Virus record (IMG/VR): IMGVR_UViG_3300025645_000469
Location: 1 to 23,301 of that record
Strand: one strand, 5' to 3'
Origin: a virus
DNA length: 23,301 bases
The notes under the pieces were generated by a model. The model saw only the letters and a list, made by a program, of their open reading frames with translations. It made no database searches and was not told the DNA's origin. Both the position numbers and the translations under genes were made by a program. Positions 1 to 9,471 of this stretch are shown piece by piece; position 1 is the first letter of the stretch; each line of letters starts with the position of its first letter.

Positions 1-811
1 TATACATTTCAGGGTTAGAGAATACTTCTTGTTGCATAGTGGCATTACCAGCAACTCTAGCAGCTACTTGCTTATTAGTCTGTCTATCTTGTAGCAGGGT
101 AGCATTAGCTTTAACAGCTTGCTCCATAGACAGTGGATTACCACTGGAATCAGTGAGGATACCACCAGCATCATTTACTTCTTTATACGCAGCCTTAAGT
201 GCAACCTCTTGATTAGCTGCTTGGCTCTTAGCCGCAGCAGTTAGGGTAGCCTGCCTCTCATTCTCTAACATGATGTTACCAGCATGTGTACCAAGGGCTT
301 CATTCTGTGCAGTAATGAACTCAGCACTACGTCCTGGCATTAAGGTAATACCCTTACGAGTAATGTCAGATACCCTAGCTCTCATCTCAGCTTCAGTAAT
401 ATTGCCATTAGCCTTAGCCCTCTGCAACTTAGCTAACTTAGTCTTAGCATCATTAATAGCACCCATCTCCCCCTCTGTCATAGTAGGGGGTTGGAAACCC
501 TCACCACCATACAGTACTGCGTCATCAGCAGTAATAAGAGCATCATTAGCTTGCTTAATCTGGGCATCTAAGGTCACTGCATCAGCAGCTTGGTTAGTGT
601 ATGCCTCAACTACATCAGTAATCTCCCCACTAGTCTGTGCTACATCCTTAGCTACCTTATACTCAAAGGCTTGTGCTCCTGCACTAGCTAATAGACCAGC
701 AAAGGCTTCCTTACCTACATCTCTAGCCCCCTGCTGCACATACATATCAGCACCAGACACAGCACTGGGACGATCTAAGCTAAACATACTACTTTTAGTC
801 TTCTCAGCCAT
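1..811 (-). CDS. Ejection (internal virion) protein, N-terminal part; gene runs off the left edge
   Basis: The frame is open from an ATG at 811-809 to position 1 with no stop, giving at least 270 residues; the C-terminus lies outside the window. The product begins MAEKTKSSMFSLDRPSAVSG and is then almost entirely predicted helix, rich in Ala, Gln, Lys and Glu, with no signal peptide, membrane segment or enzymatic motif visible. Its ATG overlaps the TAA of the 1599-residue gene by one base (TAATG), so translation is probably coupled; a GGGG run about eight bases upstream may add a ribosome site. It follows gp14-like and giant ejection-protein genes, the place of T7 genes 15 and 16, so it most likely joins the trans-envelope DNA ejection channel. 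This role comes from position and composition, not from recognised homology; a tail or structural protein remains possible. Confidence 0.72.
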   Translation of the reverse strand, partial: MAEKTKSSMFSLDRPSAVSGADMYVQQGARDVGKEAFAGLLASAGAQAFEYKVAKDVAQTSGEITDVVEAYTNQAADAVTLDAQIKQANDALITADDAVLYGGEGFQPPTMTEGEMGAINDAKTKLAKLQRAKANGNITEAEMRARVSDITRKGITLMPGRSAEFITAQNEALGTHAGNIMLENERQATLTAAAKSQAANQEVALKAAYKEVNDAGGILTDSSGNPLSMEQAVKANATLLQDRQTNKQVAARVAGNATMQQEVFSNPEMY

Positions 812-3800
812 TACTTAAACCCCATGTCCATTAGTTCCAAGATCTTGTCCTTGTTTTGCTGTGGCATTGCAGACCCCTGTATTGTATTAGATAGTTCTTC
901 TTTTGTGCTGTCACCTGCACCAGACATGTTTATAACAAATGTGGTTAGATTCTGTTCAGTAGTTTCTAATGAATATGTCTCTAATTTAACCAACTCTTTT
1001 TGTACCATAGGCAAAAGCTCTGGCCCCATGAGGGCTTCAGCAGCTTTGATCTGCTCAACCACCCTAAAGAATCCATTCCTATCATGTGGATACATTATCC
1101 TCTGTTTAGCATAGGCATCATGAATCATCTTAGCTGCATCCTTAGCATCTTGATTCATGGTTCCCATCTTACGAGCAGTATTCCATACAGCTTCCTCTGA
1201 GTATGTCTGTAATCCAAACAACTTACCCATAGCCTCTGCATGAGTAGCATCTACGATGGCATCACCATGAGTAGAGACCAACACCCCTGAGTTCATAGCT
1301 ATACGGTACTTAAGACCATCACTGATGCCAGATGCTAGGCTACCTACTGCTACCAAAGAGGAGATTAACTTCTCTTTAGTATCTATTTCAGGTAATGCAG
1401 TGATTACTTTGATATCCTCGTACACCGTCTTGAATCTACCAAAGGCATGGAAGGATGGCCCCATTAATGCAGACACTTCACCATCTAATAGGTGTGTTAG
1501 TATCTCTGCACCGGGGATAATCTTATCACCAATAGGCGACCAGCTATCTGAGAACTTAATGTTAGTACCATCATCCTTATCATCTGACATTGTTCTTAAG
1601 AACGAATTCATGGCTGTATCCAACACACCACCCTTGATACGAATGATCTGATCAGTAGTTAGATCAGTACCATACTCATCCAGTATCTTGGTAATGAGAC
1701 TATCCATACCAACACCAACACCACCAAACATGACAAGGTTCATTGCTGCCAATCTAGCCTTTTCAGACCCCAAGTATCCATACTTAGAAGTAGAGGATAA
1801 GGTTCTGCTACCCCCCAACCCTTCTGATAGTACTGACAGAAACGCCTTATGGGGGACTGACATGAACTGTAAGGGGATAGACAGCATACCCTGTTGGTAC
1901 TTAAAAGATCCCGGCTGATTCATGGCATAGGACAATGCCCTACCATCTGCATCAATGACATCTAAGTATTGCTTATCTGCCCACTTACTAGCAATCTCTG
2001 GGTTAGCCTTCATCCAACGATGTCTAGCAGTTAGCCAACTACCAGTTAAGTTGATGAATTCACCAGTATCAAAACCCGCCTGCTTGGAGATGTCCCTGAT
2101 ACCACGAGGTACTGCTAATGCAGCGTCTGCTGCTCGTTTAATAGGAGTATCCAAGTGACTCTTGTGAATGTCTTTGACGATACCCTCTACATAGATATGA
2201 CTATCAATACTATAGGGTAGGCCTGACCTATCCAAGTATGCCTTAGCAATGTTAGAGTACTCTGCTTCAGTAACACCAAAGAGTTTAGCCCCTATCTTAT
2301 TAGATCCAGCAGTTAGCTTTGCATTGCCCCAAGTAGTACGGGATAGGGACAGGGCTAACAATTCTTTAGGTGCTTGACCACTAAGTAGATACATAGGATT
2401 CACAGCAGCCAACTGGAGTAGCTGAGTAGGCTGTATGTACAACTGACGTAATGGTCTAAGAGCAATGAAGAGGTTGCTAGGCACACTACGAATAGCATTA
2501 ACAGGGGATATGTCAGCTAAGTTGCGAACAGCTTTAGCTGCAAACATACTACCACCCTCTAATGTCTCAGCAGCAGCTAGAATAAAACTCTTCCATCGTA
2601 TGTCAGACACAGAAGCAACAGAGTGCATCATCCCCAACTGCTCATGTATTGTTCTAGCAGCAGCGTAGGCTGCATCATCAGCTAACAATGCCCTAGATAC
2701 ATCCTCAAACTTAGATGGATACACACCATTACTAGCATGACCAAATGTCTTAACCCACCTAGCCTTTGAGCTAGTAAGGAAGTCATCCATAGCTACATAC
2801 TTAGACATAGTACGAATGTTCCTAAACAGGGACTCCATAGGATCTTCAATGGTAGCCAGTGAGTGGTCTATGTCACCATCAAGATGCTCCTTACGACCCT
2901 TAGCTGCATTTACATAGCTCTGTCGTAGCTTGAGGTCACGAACATCAGCATCACCAATCTCATTAGCAAGTCGGACATTGTAATAGTACCCCTCTTCTAC
3001 TGGCAATTGTGCAGCTTTAGCTTGTAGTTGCTTACGACTACTCCCAGCAGCAAGAGCACTGCCATACTTAGCTTCTAGTACAGCAGGGTCTGTAATTAAC
3101 TTACCATCCACACCTAGTTTAATGGGAACTTTATCAAGGAAGTAGTGCTCCTTGTAGGATCTCTGGAAGTATCCCTTAATGTATGGTAATGGGTTAGCTG
3201 GCAAGCTAGACAGAGAGATGCCTTTGTTGTCAATGATTACATGGGTAGTCCTGTTGCCAGCAGTCTTGATACCAGACTGTAACTTGCCTATCTGACCACC
3301 ACCTGCATAGATTTCATCCAGAAGCTCTTTAGTGGCAGGCACTACAGCCTTCTTCACAGTATCATAAACTTCAGTTATGTTCTTAAGATCAATTCTGGCT
3401 AGGGGTTTAACGAACTGCCTACCTAGATCTAGACCTAATCCCTTAATCTCTTTCATACCCTCTGCAACTAAAGACTTGCGGAAGGTTCTGTTAGTCTGCA
3501 TCCATGCTACATCCTGCACCCTACGGTAAGTATAGTATGCTTGGATCTCTTTGTTATCCATACCATACTTAGTAGCTAGCTCAGTAGCAGTCCAGATGTT
3601 ACCATCCCCTACTGCACCCTCTTCAAGAGCAGTGAACAACTTAGCATTGCCTTTACGAGAGAGCTTGGATACATCCCTACGAACCTCATCTAGCAATCTC
3701 TTCTCTACAGCAGTACCAGAGTCTGCTGCCTTAAGAGCAGCCCTAGCCCACCATTGTGGTAGTCTTGCAGTAATGTCCTGCATGTACCCAGCCCACCGCC

Positions 3801-5610
3801 CTTGGGATATGGAAGCAATACCATCAGAACCTAGTGCAGCAGAATCTCTAGCATCAAAGGGTCTAGTAAACTTACGACCTACATAGTAGTTACCCTCGAA
3901 TTCTCCCCTCTTACTGGGGAGGGGCACACGATTACCGGAGATAAGATCCTTACCAGAGATAGCTACCTCAGTGAGTTCATCATTAGCCCCACGTTCATAC
4001 AATACTAGCTCTTCTGCTGGTATGTTATTCTCTATTGCTCGTGCTACAGCACTCTTAGCAGACACAAATCCATTCTCTGCGTCCTTACCATAGATACCAA
4101 TACCACTAATAGATTCACCATCAGTAGTAACAGTAATACCGGGGATCTTACCCCCATCTGGGGTATAGACAGACTTATTAACATGGAGATACAGACCATC
4201 AACAGCCTTCAGGTTGGCCACAGCAGCATTAACAGCAGCCTGCTTCTCTACTGTCTGGTAGTTAATACCAGCAGTGTCTAAGGTAGCTCTCAGATCTGTG
4301 TATAGGTCGTCAATCTCTTGTATACGGTCAATAACATCAGCAGGTAGGTCATTGATTACCTCCTCTGGCATCTTAGGAAGGATGTGCTCTGCTGCAATCT
4401 CAACCTTCTTAGCACCAAGAGCTTTAGCTAACTCCCCACTTTGATCAGTCATAGCAGTAGCAGCTAAGTTAGCAGACTCAGTTTTACTAACTGTACCTGC
4501 TGTCTTTATAACAGATGCTGGATGTACCTTCATTGTCAAAGCACCAGCTTTAAGCAACTTGCCTACAGGAGCTAACACTATAGTGCTATCTAAGATACCT
4601 ACGGCATTATCAATCCATCTTTCCCAATCAGCATACTCACCTGACTCAGCAAAGACATTAAGATAGATCATCTTCTTAAAGTCCCCACCGGGGAGGGCAC
4701 TGATAGCCTCAATCATCTTAGTGGTGAATTCCTTTCTCTTCTCAAAGGGCATAGCAGCTATACCATCACGAAGAGCTTTCTTATTCTCCCCCATAAGAAC
4801 CATACTAAGGGCTTTACCCCCAGCACCTTGATCATCTAGCACAGTGTCTCGTAAAGAGTTAACCATTGCCTGATCTAAGAAGGGTACTACTAACTCCAAC
4901 ACACCAGCAAACCCAGCAGAAATGGAAGGATCAAACTGGACAGCAGCACCATTGATTAGCTGGGCCTTCACACCCTCCCATTGAATCCTCTCATCTAAGC
5001 CAGATAAGTCTATTGGTTTGCCTTTAACTTCTGCTTGTACCAGTTCATTGGCAGCTAGAGTGTTGATGTACTCCTGCCGTAGATCTATTACATCCCCCTT
5101 ACGTGCAATGAACCGCTCTACAACAGACTTCTTAACATCCATAGAGATACTAGGATCACCCAGTACAGATGTTACAGCAGCAACATCTAGTTGCTTGGAC
5201 ATCTTAGTAATATTATTGTATGCCTGTGAGAGTTCATTACTACCCCCAGTAGTAATAAGATCATTTGACATCCTATCAAACTGGGCCTTTGCTTCTGTAG
5301 GATCTGGAGTAATGCCAGTACTATGGTTAATAGTAGAGGCATAATAAGACTCCTCTATTAAAGCAGTGTCTCTGATAGTAGGTTGTTTGTTCTCATCATT
5401 CTTATCTAAGAAGTCCTCAGGATTAGCAGGTGCAGCTTCTGCATCTAAGAACTCTGCTGATTGATCAATACTATCCATCTCTGTATCAGAGATAGCATTG
5501 AATGCCTTATCAGTAGCAACCCCTTGGGTTACATTACGAGTAGCAGCACTAGCATCCTCATAAGGAAGTCCCTGTGCTTTAGCTTCTTCTGGAGTAATAC
5601 CAATAGCCAT
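811..5610 (-). CDS. Giant internal virion (ejectosome) protein, T7 gp15/gp16-like position
   Basis: This is the largest gene in the window (1599 residues) and starts at the ATG at 5610, one base into the TAA of the gp14-like gene. The protein is mostly helical and soluble, with an acidic N-terminus of about 80 residues. Two hydrophobic glycine-containing stretches stand out, near residues 334-355 (AVGILDSTIVLAPVG) and about 1285-1305 (MNLVMFGGVGVGM), which could insert into or cross a membrane. In T7, gp15 and gp16 leave the capsid through the tail and build the tube that carries DNA across the cell envelope; size, order and composition fit a similar job. I saw no lytic transglycosylase signature like the one at the N-terminus of T7 gp16, so any wall-cutting activity must be divergent or lie in another virion protein. 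The class assignment is fairly secure; equivalence to gp15 or gp16 individually is not. Confidence 0.8.
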   Translation of the reverse strand: MAIGITPEEAKAQGLPYEDASAATRNVTQGVATDKAFNAISDTEMDSIDQSAEFLDAEAAPANPEDFLDKNDENKQPTIRDTALIEESYYASTINHSTGITPDPTEAKAQFDRMSNDLITTGGSNELSQAYNNITKMSKQLDVAAVTSVLGDPSISMDVKKSVVERFIARKGDVIDLRQEYINTLAANELVQAEVKGKPIDLSGLDERIQWEGVKAQLINGAAVQFDPSISAGFAGVLELVVPFLDQAMVNSLRDTVLDDQGAGGKALSMVLMGENKKALRDGIAAMPFEKRKEFTTKMIEAISALPGGDFKKMIYLNVFAESGEYADWERWIDNAVGILDSTIVLAPVGKLLKAGALTMKVHPASVIKTAGTVSKTESANLAATAMTDQSGELAKALGAKKVEIAAEHILPKMPEEVINDLPADVIDRIQEIDDLYTDLRATLDTAGINYQTVEKQAAVNAAVANLKAVDGLYLHVNKSVYTPDGGKIPGITVTTDGESISGIGIYGKDAENGFVSAKSAVARAIENNIPAEELVLYERGANDELTEVAISGKDLISGNRVPLPSKRGEFEGNYYVGRKFTRPFDARDSAALGSDGIASISQGRWAGYMQDITARLPQWWARAALKAADSGTAVEKRLLDEVRRDVSKLSRKGNAKLFTALEEGAVGDGNIWTATELATKYGMDNKEIQAYYTYRRVQDVAWMQTNRTFRKSLVAEGMKEIKGLGLDLGRQFVKPLARIDLKNITEVYDTVKKAVVPATKELLDEIYAGGGQIGKLQSGIKTAGNRTTHVIIDNKGISLSSLPANPLPYIKGYFQRSYKEHYFLDKVPIKLGVDGKLITDPAVLEAKYGSALAAGSSRKQLQAKAAQLPVEEGYYYNVRLANEIGDADVRDLKLRQSYVNAAKGRKEHLDGDIDHSLATIEDPMESLFRNIRTMSKYVAMDDFLTSSKARWVKTFGHASNGVYPSKFEDVSRALLADDAAYAAARTIHEQLGMMHSVASVSDIRWKSFILAAAETLEGGSMFAAKAVRNLADISPVNAIRSVPSNLFIALRPLRQLYIQPTQLLQLAAVNPMYLLSGQAPKELLALSLSRTTWGNAKLTAGSNKIGAKLFGVTEAEYSNIAKAYLDRSGLPYSIDSHIYVEGIVKDIHKSHLDTPIKRAADAALAVPRGIRDISKQAGFDTGEFINLTGSWLTARHRWMKANPEIASKWADKQYLDVIDADGRALSYAMNQPGSFKYQQGMLSIPLQFMSVPHKAFLSVLSEGLGGSRTLSSTSKYGYLGSEKARLAAMNLVMFGGVGVGMDSLITKILDEYGTDLTTDQIIRIKGGVLDTAMNSFLRTMSDDKDDGTNIKFSDSWSPIGDKIIPGAEILTHLLDGEVSALMGPSFHAFGRFKTVYEDIKVITALPEIDTKEKLISSLVAVGSLASGISDGLKYRIAMNSGVLVSTHGDAIVDATHAEAMGKLFGLQTYSEEAVWNTARKMGTMNQDAKDAAKMIHDAYAKQRIMYPHDRNGFFRVVEQIKAAEALMGPELLPMVQKELVKLETYSLETTEQNLTTFVINMSGAGDSTKEELSNTIQGSAMPQQNKDKILELMDMGFK
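1592..1603. repeat. 12-bp palindrome GTTCTTAAGAAC in the giant ejection gene
   Basis: This is the fourth exact copy of the 12-bp core. Here the coding frame is different (it encodes SFLRT rather than VLKN), so the repeat is not explained by a shared peptide. A near copy with one mismatch, TGTTCTTAAGATCA, lies at 3378-3391 in the same gene. Confidence 0.65.
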
Positions 5611-6095
5611 TAACCATTTCCTTTATCAGCGATAGTCTTAAAACCACCAGCAGAGGAGAAGATACTAGACCCTAGACCCCCAACAGCACCAAAGATACTA
5701 GCAGTAGACTGAGCACTTGCAGCATCCTGATTGAATGCAGAGGCTTGACTAGACATGGCTTGTAGTTGTTGACTAGTGGCTAACTCAGATGCTAGGCCAG
5801 TTGCCTGCCCTGCAATCGCACCAGCAATACCAGAACTACCTCCTGCACCACTAGTAGAAGCTGCTTGCTCTGCACCAGCCCTCTTAATCCTAGCTTCTCG
5901 TACAGCAGCATACCTGCTACGAGCAGACTGGATATCAGCCTGCCTCTGTTGAATCTCCATAGACTTACGTTGTGCCTTACCTGCCTTAGAACTATTGACA
6001 GCACTACCCACTGCACCAACACCCGCTGCTACAGCACCCACGGCTGCAATAGTTGCGGCATTGGCTACTACATATGCAGAAATCAATCCACTCAT
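5610..6095 (-). CDS. Internal virion protein, T7 gp14-like
   Basis: The 161-residue product starts at the ATG at 6095, overlapping the TGA of the cupin-SET gene by four bases (ATGA). Residues 3-33 form a hydrophobic Ala/Gly/Val stretch. A basic, Gln/Arg-rich helix follows at about 36-75 (RKSMEIQQRQADIQSARSRY), and the remainder is rich in Ala, Gly, Ser and Gln. This matches the style of T7 gp14, the smallest core protein, which forms the outer-membrane part of the ejection channel. Its place directly upstream of a very large ejection protein supports this. The sequence is low in complexity, so the assignment leans on order and composition rather than on specific motifs. Confidence 0.75.
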   Translation of the reverse strand: MSGLISAYVVANAATIAAVGAVAAGVGAVGSAVNSSKAGKAQRKSMEIQQRQADIQSARSRYAAVREARIKRAGAEQAASTSGAGGSSGIAGAIAGQATGLASELATSQQLQAMSSQASAFNQDAASAQSTASIFGAVGGLGSSIFSSAGGFKTIADKGNG

Positions 6096-6940
6096 TCTTC
6101 TATCCTCGTGCTAAGGAACGCATCTATATAATTCACAGTGACTTCATCACCCATAAGACCACCATTACTACCACCAATATCTTCACAAGCGACAAGATCG
6201 ACATCCCCATCATCTGACATTACCATCCTTGCATTAGGCAAGGCAGAGTGGTTAGTGTATCTGCCTGCTGGAGTTCTCTTCCCATCTATCCTACCCTTTG
6301 CTATAATGTCACCCGCTTTAATGGGGGCAGTAGCAAACAAACCCAACCCATGTAACGTAGATGGTCGTACCATCACTGAGTATGTCCCATCTGGGAAGGG
6401 GATCAAGTCTCCTTCATACTCAGCCATCTCCTGTACCTGCTCAGGAGTGAATCCTAAGTACCTACAAGCCTCGTTGTAGTCTTCCCTCTCTAGTTCTATC
6501 ACCTCACTGTAAAGCTCCCCCAGAGCCTCCTCCTGCTCATACAGAGCAACACTGTCAGTGAAGATGTCCTGCTCAATACTAAGGACATCCTTCTTATCAG
6601 TGGAGTAGATGTTAAGCCAGATAGAATCCTCTAGGAATATACCAACCTTCTTACCCGCAGGGGCTACCATCATGTGAGGAGCACTAATAGTTTGCTTAAC
6701 CCCCTCAGGGGTATAGAAGGTACAGCTACCCTTGAGGACTACATTCATCTGTGCATTCTTCTGCTCTCTACCAGTAGCAAATGTACCCGCTGGTACATGC
6801 AACTCTCTGATGTATAGGTTAGGCCCAAAGGTGTGGTACACAGGAGTCTGTGCTTGGGGAGACTTCAGTAAAGCAACCTCGAACTTAACCATCTCCTCTG
6901 GAGTATACTCAGATATGTTCTTAAGAACAGAAAGGTTCAT
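6092..6940 (-). CDS. Cupin-SET fusion protein, probable protein-lysine methyltransferase
   Basis: The start is the ATG at 6940: AGGAG lies seven bases upstream, and the codon overlaps the TGA of the tail-nozzle gene (ATGA). A longer frame from a TTG at 6973 is less likely. The 282-residue product has a cupin-like beta-barrel at about 43-112, containing PAGTF and a late APAGKKVGIF strand, a helical acidic linker at about 115-178, and a C-terminal SET domain at about 187-272. The SET hallmarks are all present in order: HGLGLFA (197-203) for S-adenosylmethionine binding, GRYTNHSALPNA (226-237) matching the NHS-x-PN pseudoknot motif, and GDEVTVNY (264-271) carrying the catalytic tyrosine. SET proteins transfer methyl groups to lysine side chains; the substrate here is unknown. 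The gene sits between gp12-like and gp14-like genes, the slot of T7 gene 13. Domain calls are strong; the virion or host target is inference. Confidence 0.88.
   Translation of the reverse strand: MNLSVLKNISEYTPEEMVKFEVALLKSPQAQTPVYHTFGPNLYIRELHVPAGTFATGREQKNAQMNVVLKGSCTFYTPEGVKQTISAPHMMVAPAGKKVGIFLEDSIWLNIYSTDKKDVLSIEQDIFTDSVALYEQEEALGELYSEVIELEREDYNEACRYLGFTPEQVQEMAEYEGDLIPFPDGTYSVMVRPSTLHGLGLFATAPIKAGDIIAKGRIDGKRTPAGRYTNHSALPNARMVMSDDGDVDLVACEDIGGSNGGLMGDEVTVNYIDAFLSTRIEE
6916..6929. repeat. 14-bp palindrome TGTTCTTAAGAACA at the start of the cupin-SET gene
   Basis: The palindrome falls in codons 4-8 of the cupin-SET gene (SVLKN), just after its start codon and near the gp12/SET junction. 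It is identical to the copy at 13494-13507 including five flanking bases. Confidence 0.75.
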
Positions 6941-9285
6941 GGTGCTTCTCCTGCTATGAATGGAATACTCCAACCCAATAACTCCATGTCCTTGCCAGCC
7001 TCCGATGTAATCTGTATAGACAGAGCCTTCCCTCTACCACGAATCTTATTCTTAGTAGTGATGACAGACTGCCCATAGTCAAAGGTATCATCAGCACCTG
7101 TAGGTATGTAGTTCCTAAGAAGTCTATATGCTTGGAACTGCGGCCCAATCTTGCCACTATTGGCATGATCAGCAAAGTCCCACTTAGCACTAACTAAACA
7201 GCTACTAGGATTGATTGCAGTAAGGGCACCACCCGTATCAATGAACCCCTGCTCAGTCCTTGTGAAGTGAAAGGTTACATACATAGCCTGCTTCCACTTA
7301 GAACTATCTCCTACTATCTCGTACCCTGTGACAAGCTCACTAGTGTAGTCTGCACCCGCCGTATTGTAGGTGTACCAGTCAGCAAAGGTGCTACTTCTAT
7401 AGCTACTGAAAGTAAATAGAAGGTTGCCCGAGGAGTTGGGGAGTATTGTGAGATACTTAGTATAGCCGCTACCCCTAGAGAACTCTCCCCTAGTGACAGC
7501 CACATCAACAGCATTTGCTTGCACTAGGACTCCATTAACAACCACAGGGTTAGCAAAGTCTACTACTGTAAAGGTAGGCATGACAGCAAACCCAGCAACA
7601 TGTGGAGAGTTAGCATCTCCTGATATGTCAGATATGGTATTGGTATAGAAGGCAGTAAGCAGTGTATCAAACACTAACTCTCTATTGTAATTGTGCCTAC
7701 TTGTGACACCATCATAGCCCACCTCATCATTGTAAAGCCATGTAACCTTCCGAGTCTCACTATCAAAAGATCCCTTAGCAAACTTCCTACCAACAGAGGG
7801 TATCGCTGAGTAGTGGCTCTGTATTGTAGTAGCTGAGATGTTCTGTGGACGTAGGTATCCAGAACTCTGGTCATAAGACAGGGTATAGATACCACCAGCA
7901 GCCCAGTACAGGATAGTACCCTCCACTTCTACAATACTAGTAGCACTCAAAGCACCAATACTACCAATCTTATTTACTTGATAACCTAATGCAGTAAAGC
8001 CTGCATCAGTGTCCCCAAGCAATTCCCATACACCATTCTCTGCAATGATGAGTAATGATCTATCAGTAGCAACCATCTTGAAGATGTTACTAGCCTCAGG
8101 TATCTGTATGTATCCACCATCAGTGGCTACAAGATCTGAGATATTCTCTGATGTTGGGTCAGCCTCTTGGTAGCAGTATCCAAGATCATCTACATTAGAT
8201 ACTAACTTAGTAAAGAAGACAAAGCCTGTGTAATCAGGAGACTTAGAGTCTCCATTTGACACATCACTCTGTATACCAGAGTAAAATACTCTACCTGCAT
8301 ATGCAGCAGAAGTAGTAATAGCCCCATTCTCTAAATCTTCTGGTAGACTACTAAAGATTAGATTGTCTGGTGTGAAGTACCCAGTATCTATGTTGATGGA
8401 GTATCCACCCTCATAGAAAATCTCATCTTCAATGACGTTATTGTACAAGGAGGCTTGTTCATTACGACTAGCTCCCCTAGAGAACGCATTGATAACCATC
8501 CTACCCTTGGGGGCTGGAGTATTACCTGCATAGTTACGAACAATCAACTGGGGTTTGAATACTTCTTCAGCACTCTTACCATACACCTGTAGATCTACAT
8601 TAGATGGGTACAATCCAGTACCCGGAGCATCACCATCACCACTAGATCCCCCAGTATTAAACTCTTGTATCTTTTCCATGTCCCAACCCTGATTAAGTAG
8701 GTTGTATTTATGGACATCTGTTAAAGAAGCGGGTCTTTCTGTGACAGTCTTGTCTTCATAGATACCAAAGAAGTCTCTAATGGAGAATAGGATTAGTTCT
8801 GAGGATACAGTGTCTGTATCTTCATCATACACTAGGTAGAATGGCTGAAAGCCCACACCACACACCACTAAGTACCCATTGATACTAGTCAGATCCACTA
8901 AATCATCCCCAGAACCTTCTAATGTAAAGGCACTACCCCCATTCTTGAAGTTAGCAGAGAGATCATCGTGGAACATATCAACAAACCACAACTTATTACC
9001 CACTTGCACTACACCAAAACGTAGGGTGGACTTGTTATTGATACCATACCAGATATCAAACCCTACAGCAGCAGTATCTAGGGATACATTAGTACTACCT
9101 GAGTCTTTTAATAGGTATCCGTTTTCATATTCCATGCCCAGCCTACGTTGAATACTCCCAGTACGGTTCAATAGAAAGTTATCAACCACTTGTGCAGTGT
9201 TTTCAGGATATGAAAGAGGGGATGCCTCCGTCATTAAGCCTTTGACAAAGGTAAAGGAGGTTTTAGTACCCGCAGATACCGGCAT
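6937..9285 (-). CDS. Tail nozzle / tail tubular protein B, T7 gp12-like
   Basis: The 782-residue product starts at the ATG at 9285, immediately after the TAG of the 61-residue gene. The N-terminus (FVKGLMTEASPLSYPENTAQ, then a VVDNFLLNRTGSIQRRLGMEYE stretch) is the typical opening of T7 gp12-like proteins, in which most genome-adjacent loci are followed by a beta-propeller-like body. The rest is beta-rich with repeated aromatic and Gly turns and has no membrane segment. In T7 six copies form the nozzle at the tip of the stubby tail and seal the DNA channel until adsorption. The partner adaptor (gp11-like) is encoded two genes upstream, consistent with joint assembly. The reading frame ends in an ATGA overlap with the cupin-SET gene, so expression of the two is linked. 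Confidence 0.9.
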   Translation of the reverse strand: MPVSAGTKTSFTFVKGLMTEASPLSYPENTAQVVDNFLLNRTGSIQRRLGMEYENGYLLKDSGSTNVSLDTAAVGFDIWYGINNKSTLRFGVVQVGNKLWFVDMFHDDLSANFKNGGSAFTLEGSGDDLVDLTSINGYLVVCGVGFQPFYLVYDEDTDTVSSELILFSIRDFFGIYEDKTVTERPASLTDVHKYNLLNQGWDMEKIQEFNTGGSSGDGDAPGTGLYPSNVDLQVYGKSAEEVFKPQLIVRNYAGNTPAPKGRMVINAFSRGASRNEQASLYNNVIEDEIFYEGGYSINIDTGYFTPDNLIFSSLPEDLENGAITTSAAYAGRVFYSGIQSDVSNGDSKSPDYTGFVFFTKLVSNVDDLGYCYQEADPTSENISDLVATDGGYIQIPEASNIFKMVATDRSLLIIAENGVWELLGDTDAGFTALGYQVNKIGSIGALSATSIVEVEGTILYWAAGGIYTLSYDQSSGYLRPQNISATTIQSHYSAIPSVGRKFAKGSFDSETRKVTWLYNDEVGYDGVTSRHNYNRELVFDTLLTAFYTNTISDISGDANSPHVAGFAVMPTFTVVDFANPVVVNGVLVQANAVDVAVTRGEFSRGSGYTKYLTILPNSSGNLLFTFSSYRSSTFADWYTYNTAGADYTSELVTGYEIVGDSSKWKQAMYVTFHFTRTEQGFIDTGGALTAINPSSCLVSAKWDFADHANSGKIGPQFQAYRLLRNYIPTGADDTFDYGQSVITTKNKIRGRGKALSIQITSEAGKDMELLGWSIPFIAGEAP

Positions 9286-9471
9286 CTAGGATACTTTGGC
9301 CGGTTCTTTGGCCGCTTTCTCATAGCTAGTTACTGCCTGCCAAGCAGCAGACTGAGAAGTGAACATGCCTTGGAATGCTACAGGCAATTCACCACCAGTT
9401 GTGAACTGGAGAACATAATGATTGCCTAGAGGGGCTGTAACTACACGCAATTCTTTATTACCGTACTTCAT
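9286..9471 (-). CDS. Small conserved-position protein of unknown function
   Basis: This 61-residue frame begins at an ATG (9471-9469) that shares a base with the TAA of the gp11-like gene (TAATG) and ends at a TAG directly abutting the ATG of the gp12-like gene, so it is fitted exactly between two coupled genes. It lies on the coding strand of the operon, which supports it being real. The product is basic at its N-terminus (MKYGNKELRV), probably beta-rich in the middle (APLGNHYVLQFTTGGELPVAFQG) and helical and Lys/Ala-rich at the end. There is no signal, membrane segment or recognisable motif. It could be a minor tail or assembly factor; I do not recognise a family. Confidence 0.7.
   Translation of the reverse strand: MKYGNKELRVVTAPLGNHYVLQFTTGGELPVAFQGMFTSQSAAWQAVTSYEKAAKEPAKVS

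Noticed and set aside
270-818. 182-residue plus-strand open frame opposite the left-edge ejection gene
   Set aside because: The opposite strand is fully coding with good coupling to its neighbour; the antisense product has low-complexity Ala/Leu/Ser composition typical of a frame shadow.
3903-3921. GC hairpin CTCCCC/GGGGAG inside the giant ejection gene
   Set aside because: The stem is short, has no T-run and lies in coding sequence; it resembles the hairpin at 23141 by chance or by G/C-run content.
6940-6973. Longer cupin-SET protein starting at a TTG at 6973
   Set aside because: The ATG at 6940 has AGGAG at ideal spacing and forms an ATGA junction like its neighbours; the TTG has neither advantage.
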